In this document: piece after piece, positions 7,148 to 14,749 of the stretch
Layout: each line of letters starts with the position of its first letter
Numbering within the stretch: the stretch's first letter is position 1
Assembly: GCA_945866245.1 (NCBI GenBank)
Contig: CAMBGW010000009.1
Span: 1 to 21,924 of the forward strand
Length of the DNA stretch: 21,924 nt
Direction of reading: 5' to 3'
From: Verrucomicrobia subdivision 6 bacterium
Lineage (GTDB): Bacteria; Verrucomicrobiota; Verrucomicrobiia; Methylacidiphilales; Verrucolacustridaceae
Translations under genes and position numbers: made by a program
The notes under the pieces: generated by a model
Databases searched by the model: none
What the model was told of the DNA's origin: nothing
What the model saw: the letters and a program-made list of their open reading frames with translations, nothing else

Positions 7148-7260
7148 AGAAGGAAAATTGGAAATGGGTTTTTATTGTGAATAACTTGGCCAATACTTCC
7201 ATTTTTACCTCTGAAAATGAGGGGTGAATTTTATCCACCTTACCCCGAATGAAAGCCGCT

Positions 7261-9303
7261 TTATCGACCCGGAATCTTCTTTTCTGCTTCGACCGAAACC
7301 GTTCCACCCGCACTCAATTGACTCAACTTCTCCTCCATCCACTTGGGAGCCTTCTTCTGTACCGCACTCCCTACGTGCCGATGCAAAAATCGCTCTAGAG
7401 CCAGCATCGCCGCCAATCGATTATCTGGTCTGGCAAAGCCATGTCCCTCATCCGCCGCCACCAAATACTCCACCGCCTGCCCACGCTTACGGTACGCCCC
7501 CACAATCTGATCCGACTCCGCCTGCTTCACCCGAGGGTCATTCGCCCCCTGCACTACCATCAACGGCGCCTTCATCTTCTCCACCGAGAACAAGGGCGAC
7601 TGCCTTCGCATCCTATCCGCATCCTCAGGACTTTTCGGATCCCCTACAAAATAATCGAACTGACGTCGAACCGACTCCCAATACGGCGGAATCGAATTCA
7701 GCAAAGTAAACAAATTCGACGGCCCTACAAACGATGCCCCCGCCGCATACACTTCGGGAGTGAACGCCAGACCGGCCAACGCCGCATACCCACCATAACT
7801 CCCACCGTAAATCGCCACCCGCTTGGGATCGACTATCCCTTTCGCTACTAAATCCTTCACCCCCCACGTCAAATCATCCTGCATCTTATCCCCCCACTCA
7901 TGCCGCCCCGCCGCATAAAACTTTTTTCCATACCCCGTCGACTGCCGAAAGTTAGGTTGCAACACCGCCAACCCACGATTCGCAAAAAACTGTGCCGTCC
8001 CATTGTAACCCCAATAATCCCTCGCCCATGGGCCCCCGTGCGGCATCACCAGCAAAGGCAACTGCTTTGCCTCCTTCCCATTCGGCAAAGTTAAATATCC
8101 CGGAATCTCTAGCCCGTCCGATGACCGATACCGTATCGGCATCATCGGAGCCAACTTCTCCTTCGGTAAATCTGGCCGCAACGCCCCAAACAAGAGCACC
8201 TCTTTGCTCGCTCGATCAAAGAGATAGTACGTTCCCGGATCCGTATCCCCTGAAATTAACACCAACCACTTTCCATCATCCCCCGACATGTCCACTAACC
8301 CCACCTCCTGATTCAGAAATCTCTTCCGTAAAAATGAAAAGTCCTCCTCAAACCCGCGATCCTTCCAGTAGTTCCTTTTTCGATCATCAAAATACACCGT
8401 TCCCACCAACTCATCTGTCGCCTCTGAAAAAGCCGCCCTCGATAGATCCACCCTTCCCAAAGGATCCGACTCCAATCGCTTCAACGCCCCACTCTTAGGA
8501 TCGATCTCCGCTAAATAAGACAAATCTCCCTCCCCCACATTCGTCTCCAAATAGGCGCTGCGGTTTCCAGGTCGAAACGTAAAACCACCCATCGCCTCCT
8601 GCCAACTCACCTTCAAAATCGGTTTGGATAACTTTTTTCCCTCCACCCTCATCAACTCTGTTCCCCCGTCCTTAGTCATCCTCGTCGCCAACCGCAACGT
8701 CCCATCTAAATCCACCACCAGATCGGCACATCCCTCCCGATTCTCCCACACCGGCGTCCTCTGCATCGTCCCAATATCCAAACGCTCCACATCAAAATAT
8801 TTCTCATCCCGCTCGTTCACCTGCAACAACGCCTCATTCGGCTTCCCCTTGGGCAAGGCCATCACCATCGCCCGGGCCCCTTTTTTGATCGGTAACTCCT
8901 GCGCTGCCGGCAACCCCGTCGCTGGATCCGCCGGCTCCGATAAATCCAATCTCCGCAGTCGATAATTCTCATCCCCGCCTGAGTCCTGCGCCACCAGCAG
9001 ATATCGCGAATCCCGTGTCCAGCTAAACCCCGCCGGCGGACGACTCTTCTCCGCCGTCAAAGCCCGCGCCTCCTCCAACTTCTTCCCCCAACCCACCAAA
9101 TGCAGGTTCAAAATCCCCTCCCTCTCCTTCATAAAAGCAATCCAACGCCCATCCGGAGAAACCTGCGGACTCGCCAAAGCCGGATTTCCGAAAAATAGCT
9201 CCCGATCAATTAAATCAGTCGCCACGTCTTGCTTCCCCCCACACCCCACCCCTCCAACCAGCAAACCTACCGCCATCGCTCGCTTGATCCATGACGTCCT
9301 CAT
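7261..9303 (-). CDS. S9-family prolyl oligopeptidase-type serine peptidase, exported
   Basis: The 680-residue protein has an N-terminal hydrophobic export signal (residues about 7–22), a beta-propeller-like region (about 35–400; 'ASPQVSPDGRWIAFM' is a WD40-like/TolB-type blade) and a C-terminal alpha/beta-hydrolase peptidase domain. The catalytic triad is visible: Ser502 in GGSYGGY, Asp589 in GANDPRV and His621 in DEGHGF. S9 enzymes of this layout cleave short peptides, often as acylaminoacyl- or prolyl-peptidases; the exact specificity cannot be read. Cys21 in 'GGVGCGGK' could be a lipidation site, but the lipobox is weak because position -3 is Gly. AGAGGAGG abuts the ATG with no spacer. It lies 37 bp downstream of the TPR gene and may be co-transcribed with it. 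Confidence 0.93.
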   Translation of the reverse strand: MRTSWIKRAMAVGLLVGGVGCGGKQDVATDLIDRELFFGNPALASPQVSPDGRWIAFMKEREGILNLHLVGWGKKLEEARALTAEKSRPPAGFSWTRDSRYLLVAQDSGGDENYRLRRLDLSEPADPATGLPAAQELPIKKGARAMVMALPKGKPNEALLQVNERDEKYFDVERLDIGTMQRTPVWENREGCADLVVDLDGTLRLATRMTKDGGTELMRVEGKKLSKPILKVSWQEAMGGFTFRPGNRSAYLETNVGEGDLSYLAEIDPKSGALKRLESDPLGRVDLSRAAFSEATDELVGTVYFDDRKRNYWKDRGFEEDFSFLRKRFLNQEVGLVDMSGDDGKWLVLISGDTDPGTYYLFDRASKEVLLFGALRPDLPKEKLAPMMPIRYRSSDGLEIPGYLTLPNGKEAKQLPLLVMPHGGPWARDYWGYNGTAQFFANRGLAVLQPNFRQSTGYGKKFYAAGRHEWGDKMQDDLTWGVKDLVAKGIVDPKRVAIYGGSYGGYAALAGLAFTPEVYAAGASFVGPSNLFTLLNSIPPYWESVRRQFDYFVGDPKSPEDADRMRRQSPLFSVEKMKAPLMVVQGANDPRVKQAESDQIVGAYRKRGQAVEYLVAADEGHGFARPDNRLAAMLALERFLHRHVGSAVQKKAPKWMEEKLSQLSAGGTVSVEAEKKIPGR

Positions 9304-9340
9304 CCTCCTCTTCTAAACGAAACTTCCGCGCGACCAAACC

Positions 9341-10480
9341 CTAGAAACCCGGCTCCCGCGGTGTCGCCCGTGGCGCCCAATCATCCATCTCAGGCTTCTT
9401 CTCCCGAAACAGTTCCAACTTTTTCTGCAATTCCTTCTTCTCCGGATCACTCGGACTCTTGCTTAAGGCCAGCATCGCCGTCTCCTGCGCTTTGCGAAAA
9501 TCCCCCATCTCCGCATACCCCGATGCCAAAATCCCATAGGTCTGAATCAACGGCTCATCCTGAATCGCTCGCTTGGCCAAACTCACCGCACCCGCCCCGT
9601 CCCGAAACTCCAGAAACGGACAGTTTGCCTTCGCCCACGCCACCGTAATTCGATCCGTTGCCGTCTCCGGCAGTAATCGCATCGATCGCCGTAAATCCGC
9701 CTTCGCCCCCGCAGGATCCCCCGTCTTGGCCAAACAGTACGCCCGCCTCACCAAAACCCACGCCGTATCAGGCGCCTGATCCAACACCGTCGTATACCGA
9801 TCCATCGCCTCGCTATATTTTCCCTCCTTTTCCAACTCCAATCCCTCCAAGGCAGGGCCAAATTTTGACTGTGTCCGAAAAGTCTCCACCGCCGCCTGCA
9901 ACCGCGCCTTGTCCTCCGCACTCTCCACCTCCCCCATCTGCCTCAGGAGCACCTCCTGCGCCCGCAAATACTGCTCCGACTCCGCCAAACAAGCCGCCTC
10001 CAATAAAACAAAGTCGGTTGTTCGGTCTAACTCCACCAACCGCCTCGCTAAGACCATCGCCGCCTTCGGATCTCGAAACTCCGCCAGCGGACCCGCCTTC
10101 GATCGTAAGGTAATTAAAAATTGCAGATCATTGACCGCATCCGATTTCTCACTCGAAATTCCCAATGAGATCGCCTTGGCGAAATCCTGCTGTGCCGCTG
10201 ACTCATCCTCGAGTTTGATTCCACAAAATCCTCTCCTCAGCCAGATCCACGGGATTCCCGGCGCCTTGACCAAAGCCGCCGAGTACAAATCCTTGGCAGG
10301 CCTCCAAGCCTCTTGCTGCTCCACCGCAAAAGCCTGAAAAGCCATTCCCCTTCCCAACTTCACCTCCTCCTCAGGATTGAGCTTCACCTCTTCTTCCTTT
10401 TTCTTCTCTTGGGGTGGCTCCTCCGCCCGCAACCCACCCGCTAGGAGAAAACCAACCATCACCATGGGTATAAACTTCAC
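9341..10480 (-). CDS. Exported TPR-like repeat protein of unknown function
   Basis: I choose the GTG at 10480–10478 as start. It yields MKFIPMVMVGFLLAGGLRAEE, a standard signal peptide with probable cleavage after LRA, and it follows GAGGAG directly. The open frame reaches back to an ATG at 10558, but the extra 26 residues lack export character. An ATG at 10465 is another option. The mature protein (about 360 residues) begins with a Lys/Glu-rich segment, then helical repeats of TPR type: 'AAQQDFAKAISLG', 'YSEAMDRYTTVLDQAPDTAWVLVRRAYCLAKTGDPAGAKADLRRSMRLLP' (in pieces) and 'YAEMGDFRKAQETAMLALSKSPSDPE'. Such repeats act as protein-binding scaffolds, here probably periplasmic. Its neighbour is the S9 peptidase on the same strand. 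No specific function can be assigned. Confidence 0.85.
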   Translation of the reverse strand: MKFIPMVMVGFLLAGGLRAEEPPQEKKKEEEVKLNPEEEVKLGRGMAFQAFAVEQQEAWRPAKDLYSAALVKAPGIPWIWLRRGFCGIKLEDESAAQQDFAKAISLGISSEKSDAVNDLQFLITLRSKAGPLAEFRDPKAAMVLARRLVELDRTTDFVLLEAACLAESEQYLRAQEVLLRQMGEVESAEDKARLQAAVETFRTQSKFGPALEGLELEKEGKYSEAMDRYTTVLDQAPDTAWVLVRRAYCLAKTGDPAGAKADLRRSMRLLPETATDRITVAWAKANCPFLEFRDGAGAVSLAKRAIQDEPLIQTYGILASGYAEMGDFRKAQETAMLALSKSPSDPEKKELQKKLELFREKKPEMDDWAPRATPREPGF

Positions 10481-10595
10481 CTCCTCGAGCCTATCGATTT
10501 TTTTTCCTTCTATCCAGCTTGCCGCACCCCCAAATTCCCAGCTTTCCCTCAACCCCAAAACCCCTTAATCCCTAACCACCTCAATCCACCACCCA

Positions 10596-11213
10596 GTGAA
10601 CAAACCTCTCACCTTCACAGGCGGCCTCGCCTCCACCAACGCCTACCTCCACGACCTCGATGGCCACCTCCTCGCCATCGATGCCCCTGAAGGCTTTCTC
10701 GACTTCCTGAAAAAGAAAAAAATAAAACCTCACTCCCTCTTCCTGACGCACGGCCACTGGGACCATATCTGGGATGCCGCTGACATCGCCGACTGGGCCC
10801 AATGCCCCGTCTACTACCACCCCGATACCGCCTTCCTCTGCCTCCAACCCGACTCCATGCTCTCCTTTGGCCTTCCCAAAAAAATCCGCCCCATCCCCGC
10901 GACGCAACTCATCGACGACTCCACCCCCCCACCCCCCGCCTGGCCCCACTCCCAACTCCTCCACGTTCCCGGCCACTGCCCAGGAAGTCTCTGCCTCTAT
11001 TTTCCTAAAACCGAACAACTCTACGGAGGAGATGTCCTTTTCGCCGATGGGGTCGGTCGTTGGGATCTCCCCGGAGGAAGCCAAGAGCTTCTCCTTTCTG
11101 GAATTCGAAAAAAAATCCTTCCACTCCCCGATTCCACCATCGTCTATCCCGGCCACGGCGCCTCGACCACGGTCGGACGCGAAAAAACTTCCAACCCTTT
11201 TTTACAAATCTAA
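10596..11213 (+). CDS. Metallo-beta-lactamase-fold hydrolase, glyoxalase II-like
   Basis: The 205-residue protein carries the metal-binding motifs of the MBL superfamily: THGHWDH (His52, His54, Asp56, His57), His127 in VPGHCPGS, Asp146 in GGDVLF and His187 in YPGHG. This set matches the hydroxyacylglutathione hydrolase-like (GloB) branch, which cleaves thioesters or related substrates with a two-metal centre. The length fits single-domain GloB-like enzymes; it lacks the C-terminal substrate-binding helices of classical glyoxalase II, so the substrate is open. The start is GTG at 10596, without a recognisable Shine-Dalgarno site. It is divergent from the TPR gene and convergent with the TrpD-like gene, whose stop codon is one base away. 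Confidence 0.9.
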   Translation: MNKPLTFTGGLASTNAYLHDLDGHLLAIDAPEGFLDFLKKKKIKPHSLFLTHGHWDHIWDAADIADWAQCPVYYHPDTAFLCLQPDSMLSFGLPKKIRPIPATQLIDDSTPPPPAWPHSQLLHVPGHCPGSLCLYFPKTEQLYGGDVLFADGVGRWDLPGGSQELLLSGIRKKILPLPDSTIVYPGHGASTTVGREKTSNPFLQI

Positions 11214-11214
11214 T

Positions 11215-12291
11215 TTAAACCGATGTTGCGCGACTCCACGTGCGCCATCTCTCTAACAAAGCCCGGGCTGCACCCTTCGTAATCGTTGCCTCTGCCAACT
11301 CTCTTCCCCGGCTCCAATCTTCCGCCATTCCCGCCAGCCACAACAACATTCCCGCATTCCAAACCACCGCCCCACGAACCGCTCTCTCCCCATCCCCACT
11401 CAAAACCGCCGTAATTTTTGCCGCACTCTCCACCGCTTGACTCGCTTCCAAATCCCTCGCCACTCCCCAATTCCCCTGCGCCGCCCCCTCCGAAATATCA
11501 AAACCCTTTCCCCCCTTTTTTCCTAAAATCCGATTTCGTCCCAGCGGGGACAACTCCCCCAACGGAGCCGCCTTTTCATCTTCCCCATAGAGAATCGCAT
11601 ACGATTCCACCCCTAGAAAATCCATCGCCTCACCCAACTTCCCCATATCCTCCTCACGAAACACTCCCACCATTCGCACCTCAGGTCTCGCCGGATTCAC
11701 CAGCGGCCCCAAAAGATGGAACGCAGTTCTCTTTCCTTGCGCCGATAAAATCTTCCTCGCCCCCGCTACTCCTGCAAACGCGGGGTGAAAATCCGGTGCG
11801 TATAAAAAGGCACAACCCACCTCTCCCAAACAGCTCGCCAACTCCCCCGCATCCCTCGCTCCCTTTACCCCTAAGGCCGTCAATGCATCCGCACTTCCAC
11901 TCGGCCTCGTGATTCCACGATTCCCATGCTTCGCTACTGGTAACCCCGCCGCCGCCGCCACGATCCCCGCTGCCGTAGAAATATTCACGATCGGCCGCCC
12001 TCCTCCCCCCGTTCCACAGCAATCCCCCAAGCTCCTGCCCCCCCACCTGCCTGTTACCCCCGCCGCCTTTGCCCTCGCCAAAAAAGCCCTCGCCATCCCT
12101 GCCAACTCCCCCCCCGTTTCCCCCTTTCCCGCCCACGCCAATAAAAACTCCACCTTCACCTCATCCCCCACTTCGAAATCCGCCAATCCAGCCACCAACC
12201 CCTCCGCCTCTTGCAGACTTAAATTCTGGCCCGCACGACACTGCTCCGTCGCCCGCCGTAACGCCACCGGGGGCACCCTCTCGCAGCTCAT
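11215..12291 (-). CDS. trpD: TrpD-family (anthranilate phosphoribosyltransferase-like) protein, divergent
   Basis: The 358-residue protein has the two-domain layout of glycosyltransferase family 3: a helical N-domain (about 1–85) and a phosphoribosyl-diphosphate-binding core. Recognisable parts are 'CGTGGGGRPIVNISTAAG' (93–98 for the glycine loop), AKHGNR (120–125), 'SGSADALTALGV', 'FLYAPDFHPA' and 'LLGPLVNPARPE'. TrpD transfers a phosphoribosyl group to anthranilate in tryptophan synthesis. Several normally conserved positions differ: the loop reads GTGGGG instead of GTGGD, FN before LGPL is FH, and the metal-binding Asp-Glu pair (family: G.DE.S) is replaced by 'YGEDEKAAPLGELSP'. No other trp gene is near. 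Its ATG overlaps the stop codon of the pilT gene (ATGA, 12288–12291). It may be a true but divergent TrpD, or a TrpD2/YbiB-like relative with another role. Confidence 0.8.
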   Translation of the reverse strand: MSCERVPPVALRRATEQCRAGQNLSLQEAEGLVAGLADFEVGDEVKVEFLLAWAGKGETGGELAGMARAFLARAKAAGVTGRWGGRSLGDCCGTGGGGRPIVNISTAAGIVAAAAGLPVAKHGNRGITRPSGSADALTALGVKGARDAGELASCLGEVGCAFLYAPDFHPAFAGVAGARKILSAQGKRTAFHLLGPLVNPARPEVRMVGVFREEDMGKLGEAMDFLGVESYAILYGEDEKAAPLGELSPLGRNRILGKKGGKGFDISEGAAQGNWGVARDLEASQAVESAAKITAVLSGDGERAVRGAVVWNAGMLLWLAGMAEDWSRGRELAEATITKGAARALLERWRTWSRATSV

Positions 12292-13364
12292 CCAATTCCC
12301 GCGTCTTTGGGCAGAAGCTCTTGAAAACGCAACTTGTCGATCGCTTTCATGTACGCCTCCATCGGGGAAATTCGACCTGCCTTCAGATGCCCATCAATCG
12401 CATCATCCATCAACTGCATCCCCTCAGCCTTACCCGTCTTCAAAACGTCATTCAATTTCATCGTCGCCCCCTCACGAATAATCGAAGCTACCGCGTTGTT
12501 CCCGACTAAAATCTCATTCACCGCCAAACGACCCCCCCCATCCGACCGCTTCAACAGAAGCTGCGCACAAACCGCCCGCAACGAGTTCGCCAACATCGTC
12601 CGAATCTGCTCCTGCTGATTACTGGGGAACGCATCGATAATTCGATCCACCGTCTTTCGCGCATTATTCGTATGCAGCGTGCCAAAAACTAAAAGGCCCG
12701 TCTCCGCCGCCGTCAAAGCCAAAGCAATCGTCTCTAAATCCCGCATCTCTCCCACCAAGACCACATCCGCGTCCTCCCGCAACGCTGCTTTCAGGCCAGC
12801 AGCAAAACTAGGCGTCTCATTCGGCACCTCCCTTTGCGTAATCACCGATTTCTTGTTCGGATGCACAAACTCAATCGGCTCCTCAATCGTCACAATATGC
12901 CGCGAATGATTGGTGTTGATCGAGTCCACCACCGCCGCAAGGGTTGTCGATTTACCCGAGCCCGTCGGACCCGTCACCAAAACCAATCCGGATTTATAAT
13001 TCCCGAAACTTTCAATCACGGGGGGCACCCCCAACTCTTTCAGGGTCTTAATTTTGGTCGGAATAATACGAAACACCGCCCCATACCCATGCAGCTGCTT
13101 GTAGAAATTACACCGGAACCGGTTATTTTCATCCATCTCGTAGGCAAAATCGAGGTCTCCCAACTCAATAAACTTTTTCCAAGCCGGTGGCGAACAGATC
13201 GGCTCTAACAAAAGCACGATCGCCTCCCGAGTCAGCGGCTCCTCCTGAATTTTAGAAACCTCTCCATGGCGTCGAATCTTCGCGGGTTGACCCTCCAACA
13301 AATGCAGATCGCTCCCGCCCTTCTCGACCAAAATAGAAAATAGCTCGTCAATCGGGTGCTTCAT
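12288..13364 (-). CDS. pilT: PilT-type twitching motility / secretion ATPase
   Basis: The 358-residue protein is a full-length PilT/PilU-type hexameric ATPase of the type II/IV secretion superfamily. It has an N-terminal PAS-like domain (about 1–100; 'GSDLHLLEGQPAKIRRHGE'), Walker A GPTGSGKST (132–140), an Asp box 'VTIEEPIEFVH', Walker B 'DADVVLVGEMRD' and a His box 'FGTLHTNNA'. In type IV pilus systems such ATPases drive pilus retraction from the cytoplasmic side. It overlaps the upstream ATPase gene by ATGA (13361–13364) and the downstream TrpD-like gene by ATGA, so the three genes are probably translationally coupled. No pilin or other pilus gene lies in the window. The absence of an N-terminal extension separates it from PilB. 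Confidence 0.95.
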   Translation of the reverse strand: MKHPIDELFSILVEKGGSDLHLLEGQPAKIRRHGEVSKIQEEPLTREAIVLLLEPICSPPAWKKFIELGDLDFAYEMDENNRFRCNFYKQLHGYGAVFRIIPTKIKTLKELGVPPVIESFGNYKSGLVLVTGPTGSGKSTTLAAVVDSINTNHSRHIVTIEEPIEFVHPNKKSVITQREVPNETPSFAAGLKAALREDADVVLVGEMRDLETIALALTAAETGLLVFGTLHTNNARKTVDRIIDAFPSNQQEQIRTMLANSLRAVCAQLLLKRSDGGGRLAVNEILVGNNAVASIIREGATMKLNDVLKTGKAEGMQLMDDAIDGHLKAGRISPMEAYMKAIDKLRFQELLPKDAGIG

Positions 13365-14746
13365 CGCATCTCCCCCGCCAAGGCCGTGGCAAACGCCTTC
13401 TTATTTTCCGCTCGTCGATAGGCCTCTTCCCCCGTGATCAATCCCTTGTCCAACAACTCCTGCAAGCTGTCATCCATCAGCTTCATCCCCAACTTCTTTC
13501 CGGTCTGCATCACCCCAGGCAACATGAAAGTCTTCGCCTCCCGAATCAAATTTCCTACCGCGGGATTGTTCACCAGCACCTCCAAAGCCAGCATCCGACC
13601 GTTCCCATCTTTCCGGGGGATCAACTGCTGACAAACGATCCCGCGGAGCGACTCACTGACCATCGTCCGAATCTGCGACTGCTGTTCGATCGGAAATACG
13701 TCCAGCAACCGATCCAATGTTCTTGCCGCCGTGCTCGTATGCAAAGTACCTAAAACCAAATGCCCCGTTTCGGAGGCACTAATCGCCAACGAGATCGTTT
13801 CTAAATCCCGCATCTCCCCCACCATGATCACATCCGGATCTTCTCGCAACGCCGCCCGTAACGCACTGGAGAAACTGGCCGAATTCGCGCCAATTTCCCG
13901 CTGCGAAACCTGACACCCCGCCGGCGTAAAGACATACTCAATCGGATCCTCCAAAGTAATGATGTGATCTTTCCTCTCCCGATTAATGTGATCGACCATC
14001 GATGCTAAAGTCGTCGACTTTCCACTTCCCACCGCCCCTGTCACCAAGACCAAACCATTGTGATACCGCGTCAAAGTTTTCAAAACCGGAGGCAACCCCA
14101 GCTCATCCATCGAGCGAATCTTGTTTGAAATCACCCGAAAGACCGACTCCCAACCTCTTCTCTGCCTGACCACACTCGTTCGGAATCGCGCCAGACCCTC
14201 CGCCTCATAGCAGTAATCCACCGATCCATGCTCCTCCACTTTCGTCACCTGCTTAGGCAAGAGAAACGACCGTGCCAACTGCTCCGTCTCCTCCTTGCTC
14301 AAATGTCGCGCATTTGCCCCCTCCAGCGGCGTGAGTTGACCAAAAATTCGCACCAGTGCCGGCGCATCTGGACCCAAATGCAAATCACTCGCTCCCATCT
14401 GCACCGCCCTCTCCAAATAGGCTCGGACCACACTGCTGTCTTGGACCGCACTACTCCCCCCCGCCTGCTCGATCAAACCCCGCAACACCTGCACATGCTC
14501 CGCAGGCAATAACTGCTGCTCCTCCATCAAATCCAATGCCGCCACCTGCGGATTCGCTGCAATGACCACACGCACCTGATTCGCCTGCTCAGGTTGAATC
14601 CACCCCTGATCCAAGCTGGTCGTTAAAACATAATCGTTATAGGCCACACTCATCGCTTCCCCCAAAGCATCCCCTGCTTCCCCTTTTCGATCAATCGCAA
14701 CCAACCATTTCCCCTGCGCGCCCTGCCGTTTTGTGGATAACTTCAT
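13361..14746 (-). CDS. Second PilT/GspE-type ATPase with extended N-terminus
   Basis: From the ATG at 14746–14744 this encodes 461 residues. The first ~125 form a GspE-N/MshEN-like helical region ('YVLTTSLDQGWIQPEQANQV', 'ALDLMEEQQLLPAEHVQVL'). A PilT-type core follows: 'GASDLHLGPDAPALVRIFG', Walker A GAVGSGKST, Asp box 'ITLEDPIEYVF', Walker B 'DPDVIMVGEMRD' and His box 'LGTLHTSTA'. The core is as close to PilT as its neighbour, so this is a PilT-like paralogue rather than a clear PilB. Ala-Val replaces Pro-Thr in the Walker A loop. The frame is open back to an ATG at 14809, but that version would overlap the polX start, so I prefer 14746. This start lies 3 bp from the divergent polX start codon. 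The two ATPases probably work in one pilus or secretion machine. Confidence 0.93.
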   Translation of the reverse strand: MKLSTKRQGAQGKWLVAIDRKGEAGDALGEAMSVAYNDYVLTTSLDQGWIQPEQANQVRVVIAANPQVAALDLMEEQQLLPAEHVQVLRGLIEQAGGSSAVQDSSVVRAYLERAVQMGASDLHLGPDAPALVRIFGQLTPLEGANARHLSKEETEQLARSFLLPKQVTKVEEHGSVDYCYEAEGLARFRTSVVRQRRGWESVFRVISNKIRSMDELGLPPVLKTLTRYHNGLVLVTGAVGSGKSTTLASMVDHINRERKDHIITLEDPIEYVFTPAGCQVSQREIGANSASFSSALRAALREDPDVIMVGEMRDLETISLAISASETGHLVLGTLHTSTAARTLDRLLDVFPIEQQSQIRTMVSESLRGIVCQQLIPRKDGNGRMLALEVLVNNPAVGNLIREAKTFMLPGVMQTGKKLGMKLMDDSLQELLDKGLITGEEAYRRAENKKAFATALAGEMR

Positions 14747-14749
14747 CCC

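Noticed and set aside
7221..7246. Possible terminator of the S9 peptidase gene (GGGGT/ACCCC)
   Set aside because: The stem is only 5 bp around a long loop and the following sequence has no proper T-run.
10481..10558. N-terminal extension of the TPR protein to the ATG at 10558
   Set aside because: The added residues precede a clean signal peptide and show no export or domain character; the GTG at 10480 follows GAGGAG.
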